Shown here: piece after piece, positions 53,428-61,865 of the stretch
How the letters are laid out: every line of letters begins with the position of its first letter
How positions within the stretch are numbered: position 1 is the stretch's first letter
Source: Actinomycetota bacterium
GTDB taxonomy: Bacteria > Actinomycetota > UBA4738 > HRBIN12
Assembly: GCA_035697485.1 (NCBI GenBank)
Contig: DASSCU010000033.1
Location: 50,169 to 114,168 of the forward strand
Length of the DNA stretch: 64,000 nt
Direction of reading: 5' to 3'
Program-made: the position numbers and the translations under genes
The notes under the pieces: model-generated
Told to the model about the DNA's origin: nothing
What the model saw: the letters and a program-made list of their open reading frames with translations, nothing else
Database searches by the model: none

Positions 53428-54450
53428 TCAATCGCAGCGCACCTGCGGCAGGTCCCAGAGTTCGTCGGGCACCGTGCGAGGTGCGGCGCCCACCTCGGCC
53501 ACGGAGGTGGTCACGATCTTCCGCCCGAGCATGCCGACCATGTTGCCCCACCCGCCGTGCGCAGCTTCCTCGATGGCCGCGATCCCGAGGCGGGTCGCGA
53601 GCACCCGGTCGTAGGCCACGGGCGATCCGCCACGCTGCACGTGTCCGAGCACGGTGATGCGCGATTCCACGCTGTTGCGCATCCCCAGCTCCCGGGCCAC
53701 GAGGCTCCCGATGCCTCCGAGCCGCGGCCATCCGTTCTCATCGAGCGCGTAGTCGGGCACGTCCATCGTGCCAGGGACCGGCGAGGCCCCCTCGGACACC
53801 ACGACGATCGAGAACCGACGATCCTCGAGCATGCGCTGCTTCACCCGGCGGGCGACGAGCTCGATGTCGAACGGGTGCTCGGGCAGCAGGATCACGTCGG
53901 CCGCCCCGGCGAGGCCCGCCTCGAGCCCGATCCATCCCGCACTGCGCCCCATGACCTCGCAGACCATCACGCGTTGGTGGCTCTCGGCCGTGCTGTAGAG
54001 CCGGTCGATCAGGTCGGTCGCGATCTGCACGGCGGTCTGGAACCCGATGCTGTGGTCGGTGCCGCCGATGTCGTTGTCGATCGTCTTCGGCACCCCGACC
54101 ACCGGGACGTCGGGCATCGCGGCGCACGCGCTCATCGTGCCCTCGCCGCCGATCGCGATGTACCCGTCGAGCCGATGCACCTCGGTCGTCTCGCGCACCC
54201 GGTCGATGCCGTCGGGGGTCCGGAACGGCTGCATCCCCGACGTGCCGAGGATCGTGCCGCCTCGAGGCAGGATGCCGCGGACCTCGTCGCGGGTGAGCTC
54301 ATCGGCGGTGCCCTCCATCACCCCGCGCCACCCGTCGCGGAAGCCGTAGACGGTGGCGCCGATCTCGTCGAGCGCGTGGCGCACGACGGCCCGGATCGCC
54401 GCGTTCAGGCCCGGGCAGTCGCCTCCGCCGGTGAGGAGTCCGATCCGCAC
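53428..54450 (-). CDS. pfkA: 6-phosphofructokinase, predicted ATP-dependent type
   Basis: The product is a 340-residue PFK with the actinobacterial PfkA pattern. Gly104 in GGEGT (101-105) favours ATP, while Lys122 in PKTIDND is shared with group III enzymes. Other motifs are TGGGDCPGLNAAI, EVMGRSAGWIGLEAGLAGAAD and LGHVQRGGSPVAYDR. GTG 54450 has TAGGCT 7 nt upstream, so it is probably leaderless. It follows a 56-residue gene by 25 nt and precedes the PPi-type PFK. Confidence 0.92.
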   Translation of the reverse strand: MRIGLLTGGGDCPGLNAAIRAVVRHALDEIGATVYGFRDGWRGVMEGTADELTRDEVRGILPRGGTILGTSGMQPFRTPDGIDRVRETTEVHRLDGYIAIGGEGTMSACAAMPDVPVVGVPKTIDNDIGGTDHSIGFQTAVQIATDLIDRLYSTAESHQRVMVCEVMGRSAGWIGLEAGLAGAADVILLPEHPFDIELVARRVKQRMLEDRRFSIVVVSEGASPVPGTMDVPDYALDENGWPRLGGIGSLVARELGMRNSVESRITVLGHVQRGGSPVAYDRVLATRLGIAAIEEAAHGGWGNMVGMLGRKIVTTSVAEVGAAPRTVPDELWDLPQVRCD

Positions 54451-54463
54451 GGGCGACAGCCTA
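54451..54463 (-). promoter_or_regulatory. Leaderless -10 of pfkA (ATP type)
   Basis: TAGGCT (54458-54463, minus), 7-nt gap, then GTG 54450. Confidence 0.5.
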
Positions 54464-54475
54464 CGACGGCCGGGA

Positions 54476-54646
54476 TCAGGCCTCCTCGGCCCCGTCGGCC
54501 TGCGCCTTCAGCACCTGGTACCAGCTGTCCTCGTAGGCGCCGTCCTCCTGCGAGGAGCCCTCGGGGCCCTCGGCCCCCGGTGCCCGCTCATCGGTCACGT
54601 CCTTCACGAAGCCGAGCCCCTTGTCGACCGACCGCCTGTCCGCCAT
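54476..54646 (-). CDS. Small acidic protein upstream of the phosphofructokinases
   Basis: This 56-codon frame starts at ATG 54646. The product has a basic start (MADRRSVDKGLGFVKDV), an acidic Gly/Pro-rich middle and the ending SWYQVLKAQADGAEEA. Third positions are GC-rich like neighbouring genes. It is too short to assign and I do not recognise the family. It lies 25 nt before pfkA and is divergent from another small gene. It could equally be a leader peptide. Confidence 0.5.
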   Translation of the reverse strand: MADRRSVDKGLGFVKDVTDERAPGAEGPEGSSQEDGAYEDSWYQVLKAQADGAEEA

Positions 54647-54767
54647 TCGTCCGTCTCCACCCTCTACGTGCGTGAGATCGATGCCTCATGCAGCATCGGA
54701 ACCGCGTGCCGGGACCTTGATACCGCGGGCCGGGTAGGGCACTCCCGGCCGGTTCCCGGGGCTTCGA

Positions 54768-54779
54768 TAGGATGTCGGC
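54768..54779 (+). promoter_or_regulatory. Leaderless -10 of the small membrane gene
   Basis: TAGGAT (54768-54773), 6-nt gap, then ATG 54780. Confidence 0.45.
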
Positions 54780-54950
54780 ATGATCGATGCGGCGCTGATC
54801 GGAGGGCTGTTCCCCGAGATCAAGGGATGGCTCGAGGCGGTCTTCGTGGGCCTGCTGGTGCTGCTGGCAGGTGCCGTGGGTCTCTTCGCCCTCTTCGTGA
54901 TCGCGCAGCAGTTCCGCAACCCGGGTCGCCGCGAGCGGCGAGGGCTCTAG
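54780..54950 (+). CDS. Small single-pass membrane protein
   Basis: This 56-residue product has one hydrophobic helix (VFVGLLVLLAGAVGLFALFVI) and a basic tail (QQFRNPGRRERRGL). It has its own -10 box 6 nt upstream, with no room for an SD. Its TAG stop and that of the convergent carbamate kinase share the palindrome CTAG at 54947-54950. Unknown function. Confidence 0.6.
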   Translation: MIDAALIGGLFPEIKGWLEAVFVGLLVLLAGAVGLFALFVIAQQFRNPGRRERRGL

Positions 54951-55903
54951 GCACCGTTCCCGTCGGACCTCGGCACGATCACGGTCCCCGCCTCGCCCCG
55001 CAGCGCGTCGGTCGCGTCCTCCAGGTCGGCGATCACGGCCATCGCTCCCCCGCCGCGCACGAAGCCGATCGCCGCCTCGATCTTCGGCCACATGGACCCC
55101 GCACCGAACTCACCCTTCTTGAGCAGCGTCTGGGCCTCGCCGACCGTCATGCGGTCGATGTCCTCGGGGTAGAACGAGCCGTACCCCCGTTGCACCTTCT
55201 TCACGTCGGTGAGGATCAGGAGGGTGCTCGCGCCGACCTCCTTCGCGAGGATCGCGGCCGCGAGGTCCTTGTCGACGACACCCTCCTTGCCGATCAACCG
55301 GGGGCCTTCCTCGATCACGGGCACGCCCCCGCCGCCGCTCGCGATCACGATCACGTCGTCGGCGACCATCCGGGCGATCACGGGGGTCTCGACGATCGAG
55401 TAGGGCTTCGGGCTCGGCACGACGCGGCGCCACCCACCGTGCGGGTCGGCCTTCATCGTGTAGCCGCGCTCTTCTTCGAGACGGCGCGCCTCATGCTCCT
55501 CGTAGTAAGGGCCGACGTACTTCGTCGGGTTGGCGAACGCCGGGTCGTCGGGAGGCACCCTCGTGAGGGTCAGCACGGTGGCGACGGGGCGTTCCATGCC
55601 GCGTTCGAAGAAGACGTCACCGATCGTCACCTGGAGCAGATAGCCGATCTGTCCCTGGCTCTCAGCCCCGCACACGTCGAGCGGCATCGGATGCACCGAC
55701 TCCGCGGCGGCCTCCTGCTGCAGTAGGATCCTGCCCACCTGTGGTCCGTTGCCGTGGGTGAGGACCACCTGCCACCCGTCGGCCGCGATGTCGGCGATGC
55801 GCTCGGCGGCCCGGCGGCAGGCCCGGTACATCTCCTCGAACGTGTCGTCGGCACCGCGACGAAGCAGCGCATTGCCGCCCAAGGCGACCACGACCCGTTC
55901 CAT
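54947..55903 (-). CDS. arcC: Carbamate kinase
   Basis: ArcC interconverts carbamoyl phosphate plus ADP with ATP, CO2 and ammonia. The product has 318 residues from ATG 55903 (MERVVVALGGNALL). Family motifs are LTHGNGPQVGRILLQQE, VIASGGGGVPV, VDKDLAAAILAKEVGA, LLILTDV and FGAGSMWPKIEAAI. arcA and arcB are not in the window. Instead the gene follows a cyclic 2,3-diphosphoglycerate synthetase-like gene (87-nt gap), so its physiological partner pathway is unclear. A start at 55936 is possible but less likely. Confidence 0.95.
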   Translation of the reverse strand: MERVVVALGGNALLRRGADDTFEEMYRACRRAAERIADIAADGWQVVLTHGNGPQVGRILLQQEAAAESVHPMPLDVCGAESQGQIGYLLQVTIGDVFFERGMERPVATVLTLTRVPPDDPAFANPTKYVGPYYEEHEARRLEEERGYTMKADPHGGWRRVVPSPKPYSIVETPVIARMVADDVIVIASGGGGVPVIEEGPRLIGKEGVVDKDLAAAILAKEVGASTLLILTDVKKVQRGYGSFYPEDIDRMTVGEAQTLLKKGEFGAGSMWPKIEAAIGFVRGGGAMAVIADLEDATDALRGEAGTVIVPRSDGNGA

Positions 55904-55990
55904 GCGCACCCCTTCCACCGTCGCGGGCCGTTGCACCCGCCGCTCGCACGGACGCGACGGCTTGGTCGCGCCCCGCGTTTCCGAGTCGGC

Positions 55991-57307
55991 TCAGCCCAGG
56001 ACGGGCTTGAGCACGTCGAGCAACTGGGGGGACTCCGGGAGGACGTCCAGGTCGTAGCGCACGCGCACGGCGGGCTTGCGGATGTCGATCACCCGCCGCA
56101 GGTCGATCGGGGTGCCGATCACGACGAGGTCGACGTCCGCGGCCTCGATGATCTTCTCCATCTCGGCGAGCTGGCCGTCGCTGTAGCCCATGGCCGGCAG
56201 CACGGCGCCGACGTCGTACTTCTCGAACGTGTCCGCGATCGTGCCCAGCGCCCACGGCCGAGGGTCGACGATCACGGCGGCACCGTTGCGCTCGGCAGCG
56301 ACCACGCCGGCGCCGATCTTCATCGAGCCGTGCGTAAGGGTCGGACCGTCCTCGACGACGAGCACGCGCGCGCCGCGGATCGCCCCTGGGTCGTCGACCG
56401 TGACGTCCGAGTTCGCCTTGACGACCGTGGCCGAGGGGTTCACCTCGGCGATCGTCGCGTCGATCATCGCGACCTGCTCGGCCGTCGCGGAGTCCATCTT
56501 GTTCACGACGATCACGTCGGCCGCTCGTAGGTTCGCCTCTCCGGGGTGATACCTGAGTTCGTGGCCCGCGCGCAGCGGGTCGACGAGCGTGATCCAGACG
56601 TCGGGTGAATAGAAGGGCAGGTCGTTGTTTCCGCCGTCCCACAGCAGCACGTCGGCCTCGGCCTGCGCCTGCTCGAGGATCGCGCCGTAGTCCACACCGG
56701 CGTAGATCACGGTGCCGCTCATGATGTGCGGCTCGTACTCCTCGCGCTCCTCGATCGTCGTGCCGTACCGGTCGAGGTCCTCGAGCGCCGCGAACCGCTG
56801 CACGCGCTGCGCGGCGAGGTCACCGTAGGGCATCGGGTGCCGCACCGCGACGACGGTCTTGCCCGCCCCCTTCAGCGCTCCGGCGATCGCCCTGGTCGTC
56901 TGGCTCTTGCCCACGCCGGTCCGTACGGCCGTCACGGCCACGGTCGGGATCGTCGCGCGCAGCATCGTCGCGTCGGGCCCGAGGAGCACGAAGTTCGCCC
57001 CGGCTGCGAGCACCTCGCTCGCCTTGTGCATCACGGTCTCGTGCGAGACGTCGGAATAGCTGAACACCACGTCGCCGACGTCGAGGTCGCCGATCAACCG
57101 CACGAGCTCCGACTCGTCGTAGATCTGGATGCCGTCGGGGTAGTGCCGCCCCGCGATCTCGGCCGGGTACCGACGGTCGTTGATGAACGGGATCTGGGTC
57201 GCTGTGAACGCCACGACCTCGGTCTGCGCGTCATCGCGGTACACGGTGTTGAAGTTGTGGAAGTCGCGACCCGCAGCTCCCATGATGAGGACACGTCGCT
57301 TCGCCAT
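55991..57307 (-). CDS. cpgS: Cyclic 2,3-diphosphoglycerate synthetase-like P-loop protein
   Basis: The product has 438 residues. An N-terminal Rossmann-like region (RVLIMGAAGRDFHNFNTVYRDD) is followed by a P-loop (VTAVRTGVGKSQTTRAIAG near residue 130) and a GTPase-like NKMD motif (VIVVNKMDSA). Length and order match proteins related to archaeal cyclic 2,3-diphosphoglycerate synthetase, an ATP-dependent enzyme making a thermoprotective solute. In bacteria the activity is unproven. It is cotranscribed with arcC. SD GGAGGGG lies before ATG 57307. Confidence 0.75.
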   Translation of the reverse strand: MAKRRVLIMGAAGRDFHNFNTVYRDDAQTEVVAFTATQIPFINDRRYPAEIAGRHYPDGIQIYDESELVRLIGDLDVGDVVFSYSDVSHETVMHKASEVLAAGANFVLLGPDATMLRATIPTVAVTAVRTGVGKSQTTRAIAGALKGAGKTVVAVRHPMPYGDLAAQRVQRFAALEDLDRYGTTIEEREEYEPHIMSGTVIYAGVDYGAILEQAQAEADVLLWDGGNNDLPFYSPDVWITLVDPLRAGHELRYHPGEANLRAADVIVVNKMDSATAEQVAMIDATIAEVNPSATVVKANSDVTVDDPGAIRGARVLVVEDGPTLTHGSMKIGAGVVAAERNGAAVIVDPRPWALGTIADTFEKYDVGAVLPAMGYSDGQLAEMEKIIEAADVDLVVIGTPIDLRRVIDIRKPAVRVRYDLDVLPESPQLLDVLKPVLG

Positions 57308-57443
57308 GAGGACTCCCCTCCAGCTCGAAGGCCCGTTGCGTCGGAATCGTCTGATGCGCGGAGGCGAGCGCGCCTCGGGGCCTGCGCCGCGGCGCACGTC
57401 CCCGCTCTTCATCGGCGAGACTACCCCAGCCGGCTGCCGCCGG

Positions 57444-58295
57444 TCAGAGGGCGTCGGCCCCTTCGGCGGAGGGCCCGACGGACCGCCATCCATCGTCACC
57501 CATGCGACCGAACGGCTGCGCGAAGTGGGGAACACCCACGATCCATGACCCCTCGGCGGCCCGTTCGAGCTGACCCCGGCGTGAGGCAGCGCCCGCCTCG
57601 GGATCTTCGTCATGGCTCGACGCCCACTCGGGATGTGCCGCTTGCACCGGGATGTGGAGCAGATCGCCCGCGAGGAGCACGTGGTCGCCGGCGTCGGTCC
57701 CGACGACGATGCTGCGATGGCCCGGCGTGTGGCCTGGAGTGTGGACGACCCGGATGCCGGGGACGAGCTCCCGGTCGCGCGGATCGAGGTCGAGCAGGCC
57801 CAGCGTGCGCAGTTGCTGCATCTCGTTCACCGCCGCGTATGCCTCGTGCCCGTCTGCGAAGAACGAGAGGTCGGCCTCGTGGAGCACGTAGCGGGCGTTC
57901 GGGAACCGCGGCCTCTCCCCCGCCCACGCGCCTCCCGCGTGGTCCGCGTGCAGATGCGAGAGCACCACGAGGCCCACGTCGCCCGGCGCGAGCTCGACGC
58001 CCGCGAACGCCTCGTCGGCCGAGCTTCCCGTCCCCGGCGCCCAGGGCCGATACGGCGGGTACGCGCCGACGCCCGTGTCGATCACCGCCGTTCCCCAGCG
58101 GCCGCTCGCGACGAACGCGTGCACGTGCCATGGCCAGGAGCCCTCGTCGACGAAGGCCCACGGGTGCCGCTCGCGCTCGGCCGGCCAGTCCACGTCGTGG
58201 CCCGGGCACTCGTCGGCGAGATCGAGCGGGGCGAACCCGTAGCAGGCCACGGCGATCTCGACGTCGCCGACCCGTATCGGCTCGACGTGCGTCAT
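57444..58295 (-). CDS. Metallo-beta-lactamase-fold hydrolase
   Basis: The product has 283 residues with a complete MBL site: LSHLHADHAGG (HxHxDH), VHTPGHTPGHRSIV, LLAGDLLH and a terminal VPHFAQPFG. The N-terminal part (residues 1-60) carries a long insertion around FAPLDLADECPG. It resembles the lactonase/quorum-quenching MBL group, but the substrate is unknown. TAGGCT ends 6 nt before ATG 58295, so a leaderless transcript is likely. The 136-bp gap to cpgS has no gene. Confidence 0.87.
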   Translation of the reverse strand: MTHVEPIRVGDVEIAVACYGFAPLDLADECPGHDVDWPAERERHPWAFVDEGSWPWHVHAFVASGRWGTAVIDTGVGAYPPYRPWAPGTGSSADEAFAGVELAPGDVGLVVLSHLHADHAGGAWAGERPRFPNARYVLHEADLSFFADGHEAYAAVNEMQQLRTLGLLDLDPRDRELVPGIRVVHTPGHTPGHRSIVVGTDAGDHVLLAGDLLHIPVQAAHPEWASSHDEDPEAGAASRRGQLERAAEGSWIVGVPHFAQPFGRMGDDGWRSVGPSAEGADAL

Positions 58296-58307
58296 GGCAG
58301 CAGCCTA
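58296..58307 (-). promoter_or_regulatory. Leaderless -10 of the MBL gene
   Basis: TAGGCT (58302-58307, minus), 6-nt gap, then ATG 58295. Confidence 0.5.
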
Positions 58308-58943
58308 CGTCGCGTGGAGATCCGACGGGGCGTCCACGTCGCGAAGCGTCCGCCGGCCCGGGTCGAGGCGGGTCCAGGTCGCCTCGCCGATCGTCCGCAC
58401 GTCCAGCGCCTCGAGCCAGGCCCGCAGGGACCGTTCCCCGCGCTCCAGCAGCGATCGGGCCGTGACCGCGGCCGGGAGTGTCCGCACCACGACCGGGAGG
58501 GGGCGGAACCGTCCACCGTCCTCGAGCGCCACGGCGTCGACGGCACCGGCCCCGGCGACGCGGACCAGGTCGCGCAGGACCTCGACCGAGAGCTCGGGCA
58601 TGTCGCCGCCGACGAGGACGGCGAGCTCCCGGCCGGCCGCCTCGAGCCCCGCGAGCGCCCCGGCGAGCGGGCCCTCGTCCGCCACCGCGTCTCTCGTGAA
58701 CCGGACCCGGACGTCCGAAGGCATCGAAGGCTCCGCCGCCTCGGGTCCGATCACGATCACGAGGTCGTCCGTGACCCTCGCGAGCCCGATCACCGCGTGG
58801 TGCAGGAGCGGTGTGCCATCCACATCTGCCGCGAGCTTGTCGGCACCGCCGAACCGGGTCGAGCGTCCGCCGGCCAGCACGATGCCGCTGACGAGGTCGC
58901 TAGTCCGACGCAGACTCGCTCGACCCCCGCCGGTCCCGAGCAC
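58305..58943 (-). CDS. mobA: Molybdenum cofactor guanylyltransferase
   Basis: MobA adds GMP to molybdopterin to make the MGD cofactor of formate dehydrogenase. The domain begins SGIVLAGGRSTRFGGADKL, the nucleotide-binding signature, with VGGDMPELSVEVL and DEGPLAGALAGLE downstream. The only standard start in frame is GTG 58943, giving 212 residues and a 44-nt overlap with the upstream Fe-S gene. The 17 residues before the domain look non-native, so the true start is uncertain. Its place at the end of the fdh operon fits its job. Confidence 0.85.
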   Translation of the reverse strand: MLGTGGGRASLRRTSDLVSGIVLAGGRSTRFGGADKLAADVDGTPLLHHAVIGLARVTDDLVIVIGPEAAEPSMPSDVRVRFTRDAVADEGPLAGALAGLEAAGRELAVLVGGDMPELSVEVLRDLVRVAGAGAVDAVALEDGGRFRPLPVVVRTLPAAVTARSLLERGERSLRAWLEALDVRTIGEATWTRLDPGRRTLRDVDAPSDLHAT

Positions 58944-59922
58944 CCGCGCGCCGGCGGGTCGGATCGTCTTCCCGCCGCGACTGCACGTAGGCGAACCCGA
59001 ACCGCCCCTTGATGCACAGGTGCCCGTTGGTGACCGAATGGTCCCAGGGGCTGGTGACCTTCACGATCTCGTTGTCCTGCACGTGCAGCTCGAGCTCGCA
59101 CCCGACGCCACAGTACGGGCAGATCGTGTTCGTCACGGTCTGCTGCTGTTCGTCCCACGAGCCGTCCTCGCGCATCTCGTGTTCGCTGCGGAACATCAGC
59201 GCGCCGGTCGGACAGACCCCGATGCAGTTGCCGCAGTACACGCACGCGGACTCGTCGAGCGGGACCGCGTACTCGGTCGAGATCCGGGCGTCGAAGCCGC
59301 GGCCCGCGACGGCGATCGCGAACGTGTTCTGGGCGTCGACGCCGCAGGCCTCGACGCACTTGTAACAGAGGATGCAGCGGGAGTAGTCGCGCACGTACAG
59401 CTCATTGTCGATCTTCACGGGCTGGGCGACGCCCTCGGCCACGGTCGGGTCGAGGGGTTCGTGGTGATGGCCGGGGTCACGCCGGTCGCGCTCGTCGGCC
59501 GGCAGCTCGGGCATCTGCGCCCCGAACCGCTCGGGATGCACCTCGTACTCCGCCATCCAGCGGTGCACGTCGGCATTCGTGAGGTCCATCTCGACGCTCG
59601 ACGCGAGGAATTCCATCACGAGGGTGCGGGAGTGCCGGACCCGGTCGGTGTCGGTCGACACGACCATGCCGTCCTCGGCCGTCCGGCTGCACGCGGGCAC
59701 GAGTGTGCGCGAGCCCTCCACCTCGACCACGCATACGCGGCACGCGTTGACTGGCGTGAGGTTGTCGGCGTAACAGAGCGTGGGCGTATCGACCGCGTTC
59801 GCCCGGCAGGCGTCGAGGATCGTGGCGCCCTCGGGCACCCGGGTCTCGGCGCCGTCGACCGTGACCGTGAGCAGACGGCGGGGGGGCTCGAGCGGCACGG
59901 CGCCGAGGGGTCGGACGGCCAT
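58900..59922 (-). CDS. Formate dehydrogenase iron-sulfur subunit with MopB [4Fe-4S] domain
   Basis: The 340-residue product carries, in order, a [2Fe-2S] ferredoxin domain (Cys50, 61, 64, 78), a linker and two [4Fe-4S] clusters (YSRCILCYKCVEAC; ACVYCGNCIGVCPTGA). The molybdopterin-oxidoreductase Fe4S4 domain follows (TICPYCGVGC, TNGHLCIKGRFG, about 270-320). In typical NAD-linked FDH all of this is the N-terminus of the catalytic chain; here it ends before the catalytic part, which is a separate gene (61866-63812). It overlaps the NuoEF-like gene by 1 nt. Confidence 0.9.
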   Translation of the reverse strand: MAVRPLGAVPLEPPRRLLTVTVDGAETRVPEGATILDACRANAVDTPTLCYADNLTPVNACRVCVVEVEGSRTLVPACSRTAEDGMVVSTDTDRVRHSRTLVMEFLASSVEMDLTNADVHRWMAEYEVHPERFGAQMPELPADERDRRDPGHHHEPLDPTVAEGVAQPVKIDNELYVRDYSRCILCYKCVEACGVDAQNTFAIAVAGRGFDARISTEYAVPLDESACVYCGNCIGVCPTGALMFRSEHEMREDGSWDEQQQTVTNTICPYCGVGCELELHVQDNEIVKVTSPWDHSVTNGHLCIKGRFGFAYVQSRREDDPTRRRAGARDRRGSSESASD

Positions 59923-61814
59923 CAGGACTCCTGCGCCTCGGTGCGGGTCGGCACGGCCTCTCCCTCGAGCGCGTCCGCTTCGCCGCCGCCGAACACCCCG
60001 AGCGACGCGATCGCCGACTGCACGGCGTTGGCCGCCGTCTGGCCGAGCCCGCAGATCGACGCGTCGCGCATCACCCGGGCGACGTCCTCGAGCAGCGCGA
60101 GCTCGTCGGCGCGCGAGCCCAGCGTCCTGCCCTGCACGAGCCGGTGCAGCGCCTCCTCCTGGCGGACGGTGCCGACCCGGCACGGCACACACTGCCCGCA
60201 GGACTCGTCCCGGAAGAACCGCGCGATGCGAAGGCACGTGTCGGAGAGGTCGGCGGAGTCGCCGAACACCATCACGACCCCGGATCCGAGCGTGTAACCA
60301 CCCTCGCGGGCATCCTCGAACGTGAGCCGCACGTCGAGCCGATCGGGGCCGACGAACCCGCCGGCGGCGCCGCCCAGCAGCACGGCCTTCGGCGCCCGCC
60401 CGTCACGCACGCCGCCCGAGGCGTCGATCACCTCCCGCAGCGTGACCCCGTGCGGGTGCTCGTAGACGCCGGGCGCCGCCACGTCGCCGGACAGGCAGAA
60501 GAGCCGCGGACCCGTGGAGCCTTCCGTGCCGATGCCGGCGTACGCCCGGCCGCCGATCCGCAGCAGCTCGAGCACGTTGATCAGCGTCTCGACGTTGTTG
60601 ATGCCGGTGGGCTTGCCGAACAACCCGCGCTGCACCGGGAACGGTGGCTTGTTCCGGGGCTCCCCGCGTTTGCCTTCGAGCGAGTTGAACAGCGCCGTCT
60701 CCTCGCCGCAGATGTACGCGCCGGCACCCCGGCGGAGCTCGACGTCGAACGCGGCGCCGTGCCCGAACACGTCGTCGCCGAGGAAGCCGTGCCGGCGCGC
60801 TTCCTCGATCGCGTGCACGAGGCGCTCGGTCGCGAGCGGGTACTCCCCGCGGATGTACACGTAGCCTCGCTCGCACCCGGTGGTGATGCCGGCGATCGTG
60901 AGGGCCTCGATCACCGCGAACGGATCCTGCTCCATCACGACGCGGTCCTTGAACGTGCCGGGCTCGCTCTCGTCGGCATTGCACACGAAGTAGTGCGGGC
61001 GGACCGGCTGCTCGGCGACCGCCTTCCATTTCACGCCCGTGGGGAACGCCGCGCCGCCGCGGCCCATCAGCTTGGAGTCGGTCACCTCGCGGAGGGTCCA
61101 CTCGGGGCCGTGCTCGAGAGCCAGGCGCAGCGCCTCGTAGCCCCCGTGCGCCCGGTAGTCATCGATCGAGGAGGGGTCCACGGCGCCGATGCGCCGCAGC
61201 AGACGGAGGCCCTCTCGCGATGCGGCCTCCCACGCCTGCGGCGCGCTCTCGGGCCCGGCGTCCGCGTCGCCCCAGACACCGTCGCGGATCAACCCCTCGA
61301 GGGCATCGTCGGTCACCGGGGCGAGGGCCGAGTCCACCTGGTCGCCGGCGCGCTGCAGCAGCAACGCAGGTGCCCGTTCACAGAGCCCGAGACAGGGGCT
61401 CGCCACGACGGTTGCGTCGTCGGAGCGCAGGCGATCGATCACCGTCTCGGCACCCGCCCGGCGGCAGGCCAGGTCGTCGCAGACGTGGACGACGGTGGGT
61501 GGCCGTTCCTCGACGCTGAACATCGCGTAGAACGTCGCGACCCCGTACGCCTCGGCCGGGGGCACCGTGAGGCGCTCGCAGACGTAGTTCATACCGCCGG
61601 GGCTGATCCAGCCGGCCGCGCCCTGCAGGGCGTGCAGCGCGGGCAGCAGCAGGTCGCGGTCTCCGCGCGCGTCGGCTCCCCCTCGGGCCACACGGTGGTC
61701 GAATTCCGAGCGTTCGAGCGCACCGTCCCAGGCGCTCGTCGGCGGACCGAGCAGCTCGTCCACGGCGGCGCGCTCGGCGGCCGACGGGCCGGCCTGCATC
61801 AGCTTCAGGTCCAC
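59922..61814 (-). CDS. fdhB: NuoE-NuoF fusion, NADH/FMN diaphorase subunit of formate dehydrogenase
   Basis: The product has 630 residues. The NuoE-like thioredoxin-fold part binds [2Fe-2S] (Cys112, 117, 141, 145). The NuoF-like part follows, with GRGGAAFPTG (251-260) for FMN/NADH, RRGAGAYICGEETALFNSLE, and a [4Fe-4S] site (Cys539, 542, 545, 588). It passes electrons from formate oxidation to NAD+. It starts 52 nt after the catalytic gene and overlaps the Fe-S gene by 1 nt. Confidence 0.92.
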   Translation of the reverse strand: MDLKLMQAGPSAAERAAVDELLGPPTSAWDGALERSEFDHRVARGGADARGDRDLLLPALHALQGAAGWISPGGMNYVCERLTVPPAEAYGVATFYAMFSVEERPPTVVHVCDDLACRRAGAETVIDRLRSDDATVVASPCLGLCERAPALLLQRAGDQVDSALAPVTDDALEGLIRDGVWGDADAGPESAPQAWEAASREGLRLLRRIGAVDPSSIDDYRAHGGYEALRLALEHGPEWTLREVTDSKLMGRGGAAFPTGVKWKAVAEQPVRPHYFVCNADESEPGTFKDRVVMEQDPFAVIEALTIAGITTGCERGYVYIRGEYPLATERLVHAIEEARRHGFLGDDVFGHGAAFDVELRRGAGAYICGEETALFNSLEGKRGEPRNKPPFPVQRGLFGKPTGINNVETLINVLELLRIGGRAYAGIGTEGSTGPRLFCLSGDVAAPGVYEHPHGVTLREVIDASGGVRDGRAPKAVLLGGAAGGFVGPDRLDVRLTFEDAREGGYTLGSGVVMVFGDSADLSDTCLRIARFFRDESCGQCVPCRVGTVRQEEALHRLVQGRTLGSRADELALLEDVARVMRDASICGLGQTAANAVQSAIASLGVFGGGEADALEGEAVPTRTEAQES

Positions 61815-61865
61815 GACGCCTCCGAGGGCGACGCTGGCGGGCGGATGGCGGTCACGGTCGGGATG

